From Patescibacteria group bacterium AH-259-L07 (GTDB lineage: Bacteria; Patescibacteriota; Patescibacteriia; UBA2591; UBA6264), in NCBI GenBank assembly GCA_027718005.1, contig JALLOP010000013.1, forward strand, positions 1-22,779: a stretch of 22,779 bases of DNA. The letters are read 5' to 3'. Position 1 is the first letter of the stretch, and the number at the start of each line of letters is the position of its first letter. Below, one piece after another: positions 1 through 7,269 of this stretch. A model generated the notes under the pieces. It was given only the letters and a program-made list of their open reading frames with translations, searched no databases and was not told the DNA's origin. The position numbers and the translations under genes are program-made.

Positions 1-1026
1 GTCACGTTCTCCAACTTTCCAGTTCGGAGCCATAGGCGCGTGCCAATAGGCAGAGGCGAATAAAGAGCATCCAAATTTTATAGATCGGCCATGCGCAAGC
101 TTTAATTCTTTTAAAAATAGTTTTATATTAAGCTCGGTCGCAGGAATAACTTCCTTGGTATGAGCTTTAAGTGGAATACTATATACTCCATATGATTTTT
201 CAGAGGTATCTATAGTTTCTTCGCCAGTTTCTATCGTATAGTTGGCTACTCCCCAGTTTCCCGTATGCAGTGCGGTGCCGAAAAGAACAGATTGCTGTAT
301 TAGGACGGCAACGTGTTTTGTATGAATATCAAATCCAAGGTGAGGGCCAAGAATCAGATAGTCTATTTCACTTGTCATCTCATATGTTCTGTTTCTATCT
401 TCAAGAGTCCAGTGTCGTTGTCCAATATCGTGGCTATTAACAATTTCTGCAACTTTTATTCCCAGCCGCGCATTCAACGTGTTAGAAAATGTTCGAAAGG
501 CATATATTTCTCGTGTCCAGAGGCGCAGATAGTTCTTCGCCCACCAGTCAATCGGTAGATCCCCAAATTTATTAAATGGTTCAAACACATAGTTTACCAT
601 TCGAAAGCCGCGGATAAATTCAGTAACACTGCCATCTTCACCATATTTTGTATCGAGCTGGGTAATTGCATCTCCTTTGCGAGCTGCGTTTTTAAATTCC
701 CAGCCGCGCATTCCAGCTCCCCATTTTTCATCTTTTTCTTTATTATTTATTTCCCATACAAGAATAGCTTTGTGTTTCATAGTAAGAATAACAGGATCAT
801 AAAGTGTTCCGTAGGCAATCGTATATTCTCCTGGATTTGATCCGCTGGGAGGAATATCTAATTTGGTAACGTAAGAGGTGTATACGTCTCCAATTCTGAG
901 GTCGTTGTACATACTTATATACACTGGTTCAATTAAAATACTCCATTCATTGTGAGGTTGTGATGCAAGCGGAGTAGTTACAAACATTATCAGGGTGAGC
1001 CAAAAAACAGTTTTCAGTTTTTTCAT
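1..1026 (-). CDS. Barrel-like secreted protein, paralog 1 (C-terminus cut by window edge)
   Basis: An open frame of 342 codons runs from an ATG at 1026 to the window edge, so roughly the last 30-40 residues are missing when compared with the neighbouring paralogs. It begins with a signal peptide (MKKLKTVFWLTLIMF, then TTPLASQ). It shares with the next three genes the blocks WGAGMRGWEF, GEDGSV, a WW..N.LRLWT.E segment, GIKVAEIVN and GPHLGF, and reaches PMAPNWKV just before the cut. A strong Shine-Dalgarno (AAGGAGG) lies inside the last codons of the upstream paralog, whose stop is one base away, so the two are one operon and probably translationally coupled. I infer an outer-membrane or secreted beta-barrel from the signal peptide and the paralogs' C-termini. 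The exact function is unknown. Confidence 0.8.
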   Translation of the reverse strand, partial: MKKLKTVFWLTLIMFVTTPLASQPHNEWSILIEPVYISMYNDLRIGDVYTSYVTKLDIPPSGSNPGEYTIAYGTLYDPVILTMKHKAILVWEINNKEKDEKWGAGMRGWEFKNAARKGDAITQLDTKYGEDGSVTEFIRGFRMVNYVFEPFNKFGDLPIDWWAKNYLRLWTREIYAFRTFSNTLNARLGIKVAEIVNSHDIGQRHWTLEDRNRTYEMTSEIDYLILGPHLGFDIHTKHVAVLIQQSVLFGTALHTGNWGVANYTIETGEETIDTSEKSYGVYSIPLKAHTKEVIPATELNIKLFLKELKLAHGRSIKFGCSLFASAYWHAPMAPNWKVGERD

Positions 1027-1027
1027 G

Positions 1028-2176
1028 CTATATTCCTCCTTTCCAGTGTATGCTGAGATGTATGGTCCATCCGTAAAATGTTAAATCTTTTTCTCGTGTT
1101 TTCCAGTGCGTGGTTCCTCTCCAGCTCCATCTGTCCGGCACCTGCCATATTGGCGCAATAGGCACATTTAAGAAAACAGCTCCAAAGACTCCAACACCAA
1201 GTCGTATCACCATATTTTTGTACTCTATGGGATATGTTAGTTTCACATTAATGTCTCCTGCAGGAATAAGTTTGCGAACTTGAGCCCTAAACGGAAAATC
1301 GCCATCATAGTATATTTTGTAGTACAGACTATCAGTTTCAATAAGATCTACATCAATCTTGTCTGTATCATCCCAGTTTCCATACATATCAGACCAATAT
1401 TTTTTGTGTGGGGGAGTAAACAGAGGTGCTCCTTGAATCAATGCTTGAACATATTTTGTATTGAGTATAAATCCAACATACGGGCCTATAACAAGGGTGC
1501 GTGCCTCAGCTTTTTGTGAAAGGGTCACCCTATTGTCCCAGATATACTGGTAGTAAGGATTAACATATGCCCACTGCTTTGTTTCAATTGTTTGTTTGTT
1601 TACAATATCGGCAACCTTTATGCCAATTCTCATTTCATACTGTTTTGAAAGTGTTTGTGCAATGTATGTTTCAGCCGTCCATAAAGTCAAGCTGTTTTTT
1701 GTCTGCCAATCTATATCACTCCATCCTGATTCTTCTAAGGTATTAGCGAGTGCTCCTAAATGATGAAGCCATATGAAAATAACACCTCTATAAAAAGTTA
1801 TGCTCCCGTCTTTATTTTCAACTGGCGTAGGTGTGGTGATTTGATCAAGTTCTTCATCAAAAGAATTAAAGTACCACGCGCGTACGCCTATTCTCCAGAG
1901 ATCCCATGCATAGCTTATTTCCGACATAATAATCGTTTTGGTTGGTAGGTTGAGAAAAACCTTGTCGCAGTCTCTATCGTTCTCGATGACATGAAATCCT
2001 AAGCTGTCAAAATCTGCAGTAAGATATGCCATACATTCACTTAACATATGCTGGTTAAAGTCAGTGGTCAAATGCATTAAGTTAGCTTCAACATTCCATC
2101 CTTTTTGGTTTTGTGCGTGCATCGGCGTCAGTAATACGATCAAAATTAATCCAGAAATTGCGGTCAGTTTTTTCAT
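1028..2176 (-). CDS. Barrel-like secreted protein, paralog 2
   Basis: 382 residues with an N-terminal signal peptide (MKKLTAISGLILIVLL, cleavage likely after MHA). Family blocks are WRIGVRAWYF near residue 95, NKDGS, an LTLWTAE.Y segment, GIKVADIVNKQ, WAYV, GPYVGF and, near the end, PIAPIWQVPDRW. The last strand (WTIHLSIHW) alternates polar and hydrophobic residues, but the protein ends in WKGGI instead of an aromatic residue. Those last codons double as the Shine-Dalgarno of the gene at 1-1026, which may explain the ending. It is transcribed from its own TTGACA promoter at 2253-2281 with a hairpin in the leader. Its start is preceded by a GGGAG ribosome-binding site. I infer a beta-barrel envelope protein; the family was not identified. 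Confidence 0.8.
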   Translation of the reverse strand: MKKLTAISGLILIVLLTPMHAQNQKGWNVEANLMHLTTDFNQHMLSECMAYLTADFDSLGFHVIENDRDCDKVFLNLPTKTIIMSEISYAWDLWRIGVRAWYFNSFDEELDQITTPTPVENKDGSITFYRGVIFIWLHHLGALANTLEESGWSDIDWQTKNSLTLWTAETYIAQTLSKQYEMRIGIKVADIVNKQTIETKQWAYVNPYYQYIWDNRVTLSQKAEARTLVIGPYVGFILNTKYVQALIQGAPLFTPPHKKYWSDMYGNWDDTDKIDVDLIETDSLYYKIYYDGDFPFRAQVRKLIPAGDINVKLTYPIEYKNMVIRLGVGVFGAVFLNVPIAPIWQVPDRWSWRGTTHWKTREKDLTFYGWTIHLSIHWKGGI

Positions 2177-2196
2177 TTTTCATTTCTCCCTTTTTA

Positions 2197-2227
2197 CCCG
2201 CCTAACTTTTTTCAAAAGTTGGGCGGG
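2197..2227. repeat. 14-bp stem-loop in the leader of the 1028-2176 gene
   Basis: CCCGCCTAACTTTT (2197-2210) pairs with AAAAGTTGGGCGGG (2214-2227) across a 3-base loop, with a single T-G wobble. It lies between promoter and start codon. On the transcribed strand it is followed by an A-rich run, so it is not a normal terminator. The outer arms (CCCGCC/GGCGGG) resemble the hairpin inside the ferredoxin gene at 19351-19387. Confidence 0.75.
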
Positions 2228-2252
2228 CGAGTTTTCAAAGATCAATATATAT

Positions 2253-2281
2253 ACGTTGGCACAAGTTACAACTTTTGTCAA
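2253..2281 (-). promoter_or_regulatory. Promoter for 1028-2176
   Basis: On the minus strand, TTGACA (2281-2276), a 17-base spacer and a weak -10 CAACGT (2258-2253). The stretch from -35 into the leader, ending in ATTGATCTTTGAAAA, is nearly the same as that upstream of the 2365-3495 gene, so the promoter was duplicated with the gene. Confidence 0.55.
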
Positions 2282-2300
2282 CACTATTGTTGGGGAAAAA

Positions 2301-2338
2301 CGAAAAACAGCACCTTGATTCCAAGTGTGCCGTTTTTT
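2301..2338 (-). terminator. Intrinsic terminator of the 2365-3495 gene
   Basis: On the minus strand an ACGGCAC-ACTTG arm pairs with CAAG-GTGCTGT around a 4-base loop and is followed by TTTTTCGTTTTT. The opposite strand also ends in a T run, so it may work both ways. It resembles the terminators at 3575-3608 and 5208-5248. Confidence 0.75.
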
Positions 2339-2364
2339 TCTTTTCGTTTAACAGACTCACTATT

Positions 2365-3495
2365 TTAGAAATTAACCCCGAGATTGACACCAAGACTAGC
2401 GAAAGAGAAAGTTTTTGTCTGGAGATTCCAGTTAGCGCCTTTAAACCATGAGCTACCGTTTGGAAGCGTTAGTTGAGCAATGCTCGGCGCTTGCCAAAAA
2501 ATAGATGCAGAAAGATTAATACCAAAGTTAAAAGTAAAATGCCTCGTAGTATATATTTGCCAAGCAAAATCAAGGTTTATTTCTGTATTTGGTATGACGG
2601 TCATCGGCATTGTATAGTTAAACGGAAGTTCGCCAATACTCTGCCATGCATTGTATACATATGGTGTATCGGCTTCAAGAACTACTACTTCAATATCATG
2701 GTCACTGATCCAAAGATTTTTATAATTTACTTCGCCAAAGAGAATAGCTTGCTGAATAGAACTTTCAAAATATTTTGTCTTAAATTTAAAACCAAAACTT
2801 GGTCCAGTGACGTAATATCTGGTTTTGCTATCTTGCGTCATGTTTAGATTGTCTTCGTACGACACTATCTCATATTCCTCAACATAAATGATTTGTTTTT
2901 GAGAAACATTTTTCTGGTGAGCTATATCTGCGTATTTTATCCCAAAAACTGCTTCGACATTATTCCATACTTGATGCGCCAGAAATACTTCAGCTGTTCG
3001 GATGTCTAAAGCGTTATCTGCCCGCCACCAAATTGGCGACTGTAAGGATTCTTGTTTGAGGTTTGTCAGCGGGCGGAAATCAAACCCCCACAGTTCGATG
3101 CCATTGGTAAATTGTGCGCTGCTGCCGTCTTCATTTCTGACATTTTTCGGCGTTGTTATTACATCACTTTTGTGAGCAAAATTATGAAACTGCGAGGTCC
3201 GCATACCAATCCCCCACGTTGGTTTTCTATAGTGTAGATCAAAGGCGAGATTCCACTTAGGCAGCGCGTAAAGGATGATCGGTTTTTGGATTGTTCCATA
3301 GGCAAAGACCAGGCTATCAGCAGTAGGCGATGGGTCTATGTTAGCGAAATAATATTCACTGCCTATATACACGTTATTTCCAGAGAAAAGAGCAGTATAC
3401 AATGGTTTGATTTGAAAACTCCAGCCATTCTGATTTTGAGCATGAACAGAAGAAGTCAACCCTAACATAAGGCCACAAATCAGTATTTTTTTCAT
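2365..3495 (-). CDS. Barrel-like secreted protein, paralog 3
   Basis: 376 residues with a signal peptide (MKKILICGLMLGLTSSVHA, then QNQ). Family blocks: WGIGMRTSQF, NEDGS, NALDIRTAEV, GIKYADIAHQK, GPSFGF. It is the most divergent of the four: the AP.W motif near the end is degraded to APSIAQLTLP. The last strand, SLGVNLGVNF, alternates hydrophobic residues and ends in Phe, the classic beta-signal recognised by the BAM outer-membrane assembly machinery. This is the best evidence in the window that the family forms outer-membrane barrels. It has its own TTGACA promoter and terminator, so it is a single-gene unit. The Shine-Dalgarno is GAAGGA, 8 bases before ATG. Substrate or partner unknown. 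Confidence 0.8.
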   Translation of the reverse strand: MKKILICGLMLGLTSSVHAQNQNGWSFQIKPLYTALFSGNNVYIGSEYYFANIDPSPTADSLVFAYGTIQKPIILYALPKWNLAFDLHYRKPTWGIGMRTSQFHNFAHKSDVITTPKNVRNEDGSSAQFTNGIELWGFDFRPLTNLKQESLQSPIWWRADNALDIRTAEVFLAHQVWNNVEAVFGIKYADIAHQKNVSQKQIIYVEEYEIVSYEDNLNMTQDSKTRYYVTGPSFGFKFKTKYFESSIQQAILFGEVNYKNLWISDHDIEVVVLEADTPYVYNAWQSIGELPFNYTMPMTVIPNTEINLDFAWQIYTTRHFTFNFGINLSASIFWQAPSIAQLTLPNGSSWFKGANWNLQTKTFSFASLGVNLGVNF

Positions 3496-3543
3496 CTTAT
3501 TTTTCCTTCGCGTTTATTTTCAAAGATCAATATATATATATAT

Positions 3544-3572
3544 ATGTTAGCACAGAGTATAATTTTTGTCAA
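3544..3572 (-). promoter_or_regulatory. Promoter for 2365-3495
   Basis: Minus strand TTGACA (3572-3567), 17-base spacer, TAACAT (3549-3544), followed by an (AT)n leader and ATTGATCTTTGAAAA. It is a homologous copy of the promoter at 2253-2281. Confidence 0.65.
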
Positions 3573-3574
3573 AT

Positions 3575-3608
3575 CAAAAACGGCATCTTATAGAAAGATC
3601 CCGTTTTC
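3575..3608 (-). terminator. Intrinsic terminator of the 3616-5004 gene
   Basis: Minus strand AACGGGATCTT pairs with AAGATGCCGTT around a short loop and is followed by TTTGATTT. It sits just after the stop codon at 3616, in the same place and with a similar sequence to the terminator of the next paralog. Confidence 0.7.
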
Positions 3609-3615
3609 GTTAGCT

Positions 3616-5004
3616 TTAGAAGCTTAGTGCAACGCTTACAGATGCTCCTTGAAGCACTAAGTCTTGTGTACGAAGCGCCCAGTAAGTGCCTTCTCCCGAC
3701 GTCCAATCTCCACGAACTGTCCATCGCGGAGCAATCGGCGTCTGCTTTAACGTTGTTCGAGTCCATCCGAGACCAAATTTTACCAATATTTTATTTTCAA
3801 AACGAGAAGTGAATTGGGCAAGAGTATTAAATTTATTAGTCAGTCTTGAAAGGGTAAGAAATGTTGCTGTTACACCTTTTACTGGGTCAAAATCAGGACT
3901 GTTAACTTTTAGTGAGAGCTCTTCTACCCCAATATCAGCTCTGGCTTTATGAGAGTAAGGAAAGTCGCCATTGTAAAGTATGTCCCAATACAGAGTTGTA
4001 GAATCAGCGTAAAAATAGTTAATCTTATCAACGTCATCCCAATGACCATCTTGGAGAAGATTATTGCTCGAGAGCGTACCAGTTTGATAGCTTGCCTCAA
4101 AAGGCCCCTGATGAAAATGAAATCCAATCATTGGCCCAACAGCTCGATATCGTGCCTCAGCGGTTTGTGCTAAGGTGACATGGTTATCCCATATTCCTCC
4201 CCCGTATGGCGTATATGCCCAATGTTTTTGTCCAAGTTTTTGCCTATTTACAACATCTATAACCTTGAGGGCAGCAATAAAGTCAAAATTGCTAGTTACC
4301 TGATAAGAAGTATATATATCAACAAACCAAATATTTAAGCCGTTTTCTGTCGACCAAACAACCGGCGTTACTCCTTCGGGGAATAGGGTATTGATAAGCG
4401 GGAAAAGACTATGACCCCACATTTTAATACCTGTATATGATGCCTCGGTTAAAATAGATCCATCTTCATTAACTGTTACTGTTCTTCCAATGCTTCTTAC
4501 TTCACCAGCCAAGCGAGCTGATTGAGAGAAGTGCCATACGCGGGCTCCCAGCGCCCATTGTTTCCATCTATAACTTGCCCCTACTGTTGGTCTTACTTTA
4601 TTTGAGAATCGTACAACAATAGGTTTATAAGCTGTGCCATAGTCCGCATAGAATTTTCCATGCTCCTTTTGATGTTGCGGTATTTTTTCAAAAACAGTAT
4701 ATGAATATGTCCACTCATCTGCCATATGCGCGTCCCAGCGAAGGTCAACATATACAAAATCAACCTGTGGATTCCATCCAGTAATGGTATTGTCATTTTC
4801 ATATGCATATATGAGTGCATCAGCTGTTGTATAAGCTGTGTTTTTCAAAAAAAGAAAGCCTTGTTTACCGTATTGAAATGCGCGATTCTTATACACCGTT
4901 ATCAAACTTTTACGCTGCGTTTCAGTACTGTCTTCACTCACGGTCTGGCTTACTGCGCTTGCTATGAATCCTATCATAACGGCAAAAATCAATGTGTGTC
5001 TCAT
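3616..5004 (-). CDS. Barrel-like secreted protein, paralog 4 (longest)
   Basis: 462 residues, about 80 longer than its paralogs; much of the extra length is near the N-terminus (roughly residues 20-75, with a YKNRAFQYGKQGFLFLKN segment). Signal peptide MRHTLIFAVMIGFIASAVS, then QTV. Family blocks: WALGARVWHF, NEDGS, NGLNIWFVDIY, ALKVIDVVNRQ, HWAYT, GPMIGF and PIAPRWTV. The last strand, GASVSVALSF, ends in Phe with alternating hydrophobics, fitting a beta-barrel C-terminal signal. It has its own promoter (5072-5100), a leader hairpin, a strong Shine-Dalgarno (AAAGGAG) and a terminator. It is first in the tandem array by direction of transcription. Function unknown; a porin-like or other envelope barrel is the likely role. 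Confidence 0.8.
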   Translation of the reverse strand: MRHTLIFAVMIGFIASAVSQTVSEDSTETQRKSLITVYKNRAFQYGKQGFLFLKNTAYTTADALIYAYENDNTITGWNPQVDFVYVDLRWDAHMADEWTYSYTVFEKIPQHQKEHGKFYADYGTAYKPIVVRFSNKVRPTVGASYRWKQWALGARVWHFSQSARLAGEVRSIGRTVTVNEDGSILTEASYTGIKMWGHSLFPLINTLFPEGVTPVVWSTENGLNIWFVDIYTSYQVTSNFDFIAALKVIDVVNRQKLGQKHWAYTPYGGGIWDNHVTLAQTAEARYRAVGPMIGFHFHQGPFEASYQTGTLSSNNLLQDGHWDDVDKINYFYADSTTLYWDILYNGDFPYSHKARADIGVEELSLKVNSPDFDPVKGVTATFLTLSRLTNKFNTLAQFTSRFENKILVKFGLGWTRTTLKQTPIAPRWTVRGDWTSGEGTYWALRTQDLVLQGASVSVALSF

Positions 5005-5025
5005 AACTGTACTCCTTTGTTTTTA

Positions 5026-5050
5026 TGAGAGAGATCTATGTTTTCTCTCA
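5026..5050 (-). promoter_or_regulatory. Leader stem-loop of the 3616-5004 gene
   Basis: TGAGAGA (5026-5032) and TCTCTCA (5044-5050) form a perfect 7-bp stem with an 11-base loop close to the expected mRNA 5' end. Comparable hairpins lie at 14541-14564, 22041-22059 and 22338-22358. A transcript-stabilising role is possible. Confidence 0.55.
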
Positions 5051-5071
5051 GGTTGTGCAAGAACTAATATT

Positions 5072-5100
5072 ATCTTAATTTAGATTCAATTTTTTGTCAA
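5072..5100 (-). promoter_or_regulatory. Promoter for 3616-5004
   Basis: Minus strand TTGACA (5100-5095) with a weak TAAGAT (5077-5072) at 17 bases. An alternative GATAAT lies at a 20-base spacing. The -35 is perfect; the -10 choice is uncertain. Confidence 0.5.
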
Positions 5101-5356
5101 CACTCATTCACCCCGTTTGTTGGGGTTTGTTGGGGATAACTTTAAACAGTATCGAATCGATTGGTAACCGCTGTCCAGTCTAATAGCGCCAGAAAAGGCT
5201 TCGATATAACAAAAAACAGCACACTCGATTTTCAAGTATGCCGTTTTCTAGTATTGTCATCCTGAGTTCTCTTTTGTCATCCCGAGCGGAGTCGAGGGAT
5301 TAGAGGTCGACTTTGAGACTGGTAGCCGATGCCAACAAAGACATAACTTTACTCTT
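5101..5356. other. Non-coding stretch between 3616-5004 and 5357-6082
   Basis: No supported gene. It contains the terminator of the 241-aa gene and, near 5265-5300, a dispersed-repeat-like segment (TCATCCTGAG and TCATCCCGAGCGGAGTCGAG) related to the sequence at about 6180-6210. Confidence 0.6.
5208..5248 (-). terminator. Intrinsic terminator of the 5357-6082 gene
   Basis: Minus strand AACGGCATACTTGA pairs imperfectly with TCGAGTGTGCTGTT and is followed by TTTTGTT. Its sequence matches the terminators of the barrel genes closely enough to suggest a common origin. Confidence 0.7.
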
Positions 5357-6082
5357 TTATGGGATGTCGAAGAATTCTAATAGCTTTTCTAAATCAGAGG
5401 TATACCTTTCTGATTGAAACGCTAAAGATAAATAAGACCCAGTTTCACGATCTCTATGTTCTTTAAGAGAGGCAACCCCAAAATCAGTTTTTACTTTTAC
5501 CTCAAATGTTGAGAACTTATCAGAAAAAGTGTTAGATCGGAAACTTTCAATCATCTCTTTCTCAAATTCATCAAAAGAAAATCGTTGTAACGGCATTGAC
5601 GTCTTAAAGTGATATTTAAATTTCACTTCTCCATCAAAGTGCTTTTTGATTATCTCATATGCAGAAACGGGCAATTCTACACCACCTTCAATTTTTTTTC
5701 TGAGAATATGTTTTTCTTCATCAAACGTAACATTCAATACCATCCAGCGTTCATATTTTTCAAAAGTAAACTCCAATTCATCGAAGCTAAATTCGTGAGG
5801 TATATCCTCGGCAATCCGCTTATTAAGGTAAGAAAGCTCTCCTAACCCATCCAAACAATCTATCCAGTTGAAATTGTCTTTGGCTCTTGCAATTTCTCTG
5901 ACTTGTACTGCTTGGTCTGACTCTGGATCGGTAACTAAACATTCGGCCTCCGTTTCGCTGTAACCAGTGGTTCCCAGGAGCATTGAAGCTACTCGTTTTT
6001 TCCCTTTCTCAATCTCTGGTAAATCTTTTTCACTCCATTCGTTATTGAGATATGCCCTTATAAGTCTTTTCAAATCTGCCAT
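5357..6082 (-). CDS. Hypothetical protein, 241 aa
   Basis: Not recognised. It starts MADLKRLIRAYLNNEW, has no signal peptide or membrane segment, and is rich in Glu, Lys and Phe, so it is probably a soluble cytosolic protein. The first 80 residues look helical and charged (a TGYSETEAECLV segment at about 39-50). The rest has alternating-strand character (FTFEKYERWMVLNVTF, VKFKYHF, FEVKVKTDFG). The start is well supported: AAAGGAGG lies 6 bases before ATG, and a TTGACA promoter precedes it. It forms a monocistronic unit with its own terminator. Expression signals match those of the barrel and lipoprotein genes, not those of the dismutase next door. No function can be assigned. Confidence 0.75.
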   Translation of the reverse strand: MADLKRLIRAYLNNEWSEKDLPEIEKGKKRVASMLLGTTGYSETEAECLVTDPESDQAVQVREIARAKDNFNWIDCLDGLGELSYLNKRIAEDIPHEFSFDELEFTFEKYERWMVLNVTFDEEKHILRKKIEGGVELPVSAYEIIKKHFDGEVKFKYHFKTSMPLQRFSFDEFEKEMIESFRSNTFSDKFSTFEVKVKTDFGVASLKEHRDRETGSYLSLAFQSERYTSDLEKLLEFFDIP

Positions 6083-6116
6083 CTGATCCTCCTTTTGTTT
6101 TTAACAATCCGTTCTT

Positions 6117-6144
6117 ATTCTACTAAGAGCCATAATTTTGTCAA
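6117..6144 (-). promoter_or_regulatory. Promoter for 5357-6082
   Basis: Minus strand TTGACA (6144-6139), 16-base spacer, TAGAAT (6122-6117). The leader to the start codon is about 30 bases. Confidence 0.65.
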
Positions 6145-6218
6145 GCGGATTGTTGTGGATTGTTGTGGATAAATCACTTTGTCATTCCGAGGCGTGAAGC
6201 GTCGAGGAATCTATCAAA

Positions 6219-6251
6219 ATACGGGATGACAAAAAAGGTGTCATCCCGTAT
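6219..6251 (-). terminator. Perfect 13-bp hairpin, probable terminator of the dismutase transcript
   Basis: ATACGGGATGACA (6219-6231) and TGTCATCCCGTAT (6239-6251) pair perfectly around a 7-base loop. On the minus strand the stem is followed by TTTGATAG. It is about 260 bases past the dismutase stop, beyond the direct repeats, so the assignment is tentative. Confidence 0.5.
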
Positions 6252-6312
6252 GATAACGTACTATTAGTTCAAAATTCCTCAATTATAAGAACCTTCCTCA
6301 CTTCGTTCGGAA

Positions 6313-6478
6313 GAACCTTGAAGTTTGTAAGGAATGATATTTGTATCCAAACTTTAAGAACCATTCCTCGCTCCGCCCCATCACTTGCGTGCAAGTGAGG
6401 GGCTCCGTTCGTCAGAACCTTGAAGTTTGAAAGGAATGATATTTGTATCCAAACTTTAAGAACCATTCCTCGCTCCGC
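6313..6478. repeat. Two 64-bp direct repeats plus spacer
   Basis: 6313-6376 and 6415-6478 agree at all but one position (T versus A in GTTTG[T/A]AAGG). Each unit holds an AAGTTTG...CAAACTT inverted repeat and ends in CCTCGCTCCGC. The 38-base spacer contains the palindrome CACTTGC-GT-GCAAGTG. A truncated third start of the unit follows near 6482. Any frame here is low-complexity and not taken as a gene. Confidence 0.85.
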
Positions 6479-6508
6479 TCGTCAGAACCTTGTTCCTCGC
6501 CAAGCTCG

Positions 6509-7102
6509 TCATAAGATAGTTTCGAACTGCTCACTAACAGCGCTCCAATTAACTGCATTTAAGAAAGCCTCCATATAATCAGCACGGTTGGTGCCATAGT
6601 CAATAATATAGGCATGCTCAAATATATCCATGGCAAGAAGCGGAACACTCCCAGCCAAGTGGCCAAGACTATGTTCATCAATCCATACATTAAATAAACG
6701 CTGTATTTTTGGATCATAGTAAAGAATTGCCCAGCCAATTCCTCGTATCGCTCCTGTTGCCTTATAATCCTTTTCCCAGTTGTCATAATTTCCAAAGCTG
6801 TTAGTAATGGCTTTAAAAAGTTGGGAGTCTTTATTCAGTTCAGTACCGCCTTTGATCATCCGTGAAAAGTAGTATTCTTCATGCAGCCGCATACCATTAA
6901 ATTCCCAGCCAAACCGACGTTTTAATTCCCCATATTCTGGTGCTGCGGTTTTGCCTTCTTCAACTAGTTTTTGCAATTGTTCAGCTACTTTATTGGTATT
7001 GGCAACATAGCCCTGGTATAAGGCAAAATGAATGGTGAGGGCTTTATCACTAAAGCCTTCAGTACCTAAGAGGTTGTCAAAATTTTTTGCTTGATACATC
7101 AT
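6509..7102 (-). CDS. sod: Superoxide dismutase (Fe/Mn family)
   Basis: 197 residues, the normal length for the family. It converts superoxide to oxygen and hydrogen peroxide in the cytosol. The four metal ligands are in place: His25 (LTIHFALY), His74 (MRLHEEYYF), Asp159 and His163 (MDIFEHAY). Tyr32 matches the conserved active-site Tyr. The second-sphere region WIDEHSLGHL (about 140-149) carries His where many Mn/Fe enzymes have Gln, so metal preference cannot be called. The start is the first of two adjacent ATGs, in an AAATATATG context without a Shine-Dalgarno, a context shared with sufD and the nuclease. The leader is about 130 bases with strong hairpins. Monocistronic. Confidence 0.93.
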   Translation of the reverse strand: MMYQAKNFDNLLGTEGFSDKALTIHFALYQGYVANTNKVAEQLQKLVEEGKTAAPEYGELKRRFGWEFNGMRLHEEYYFSRMIKGGTELNKDSQLFKAITNSFGNYDNWEKDYKATGAIRGIGWAILYYDPKIQRLFNVWIDEHSLGHLAGSVPLLAMDIFEHAYIIDYGTNRADYMEAFLNAVNWSAVSEQFETIL

Positions 7103-7114
7103 ATATTTTACTAC

Positions 7115-7198
7115 GCCCTGCGGTCGTCGTAAAATATTCTTTTTTTACAACGCTTTATGGATGTAAAGCATTAATACTGCTTACAACGACCTGCGGGC
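7115..7198. repeat. Cruciform in the dismutase leader
   Basis: The outer arms 7115-7133 (GCCCTGCGGTCGTCGTAAA) and 7181-7198 (TTACAACGACCTGCGGGC) are imperfect inverted repeats. An inner perfect hairpin GCTTTA-TGGATG-TAAAGC lies at 7152-7169. It sits between promoter and start codon of the dismutase. It could be a small palindromic mobile element or a regulatory leader structure. Confidence 0.65.
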
Positions 7199-7240
7199 AA
7201 TGTTTTAATGTATATTATTTTTTAATTGACCTTTGGGAAC

Positions 7241-7269
7241 ATATTATCATATTACAAAAATATTAACAA
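7241..7269 (-). promoter_or_regulatory. Promoter for the dismutase
   Basis: Minus strand TTGTTA (7269-7264), 17-base spacer, TAATAT (7246-7241). An overlapping alternative pairs the upstream TTGACA in the dead CYTH fragment with TATTTT. Confidence 0.5.

Noticed and set aside
6269..6466. Minus-strand 65-codon frame over the direct repeats
   Set aside because: The protein is just the translation of the 64-bp repeat twice; no start signals.
6313..6478. CRISPR array
   Set aside because: Only two repeat units, too long, with no regular spacers and no cas genes.
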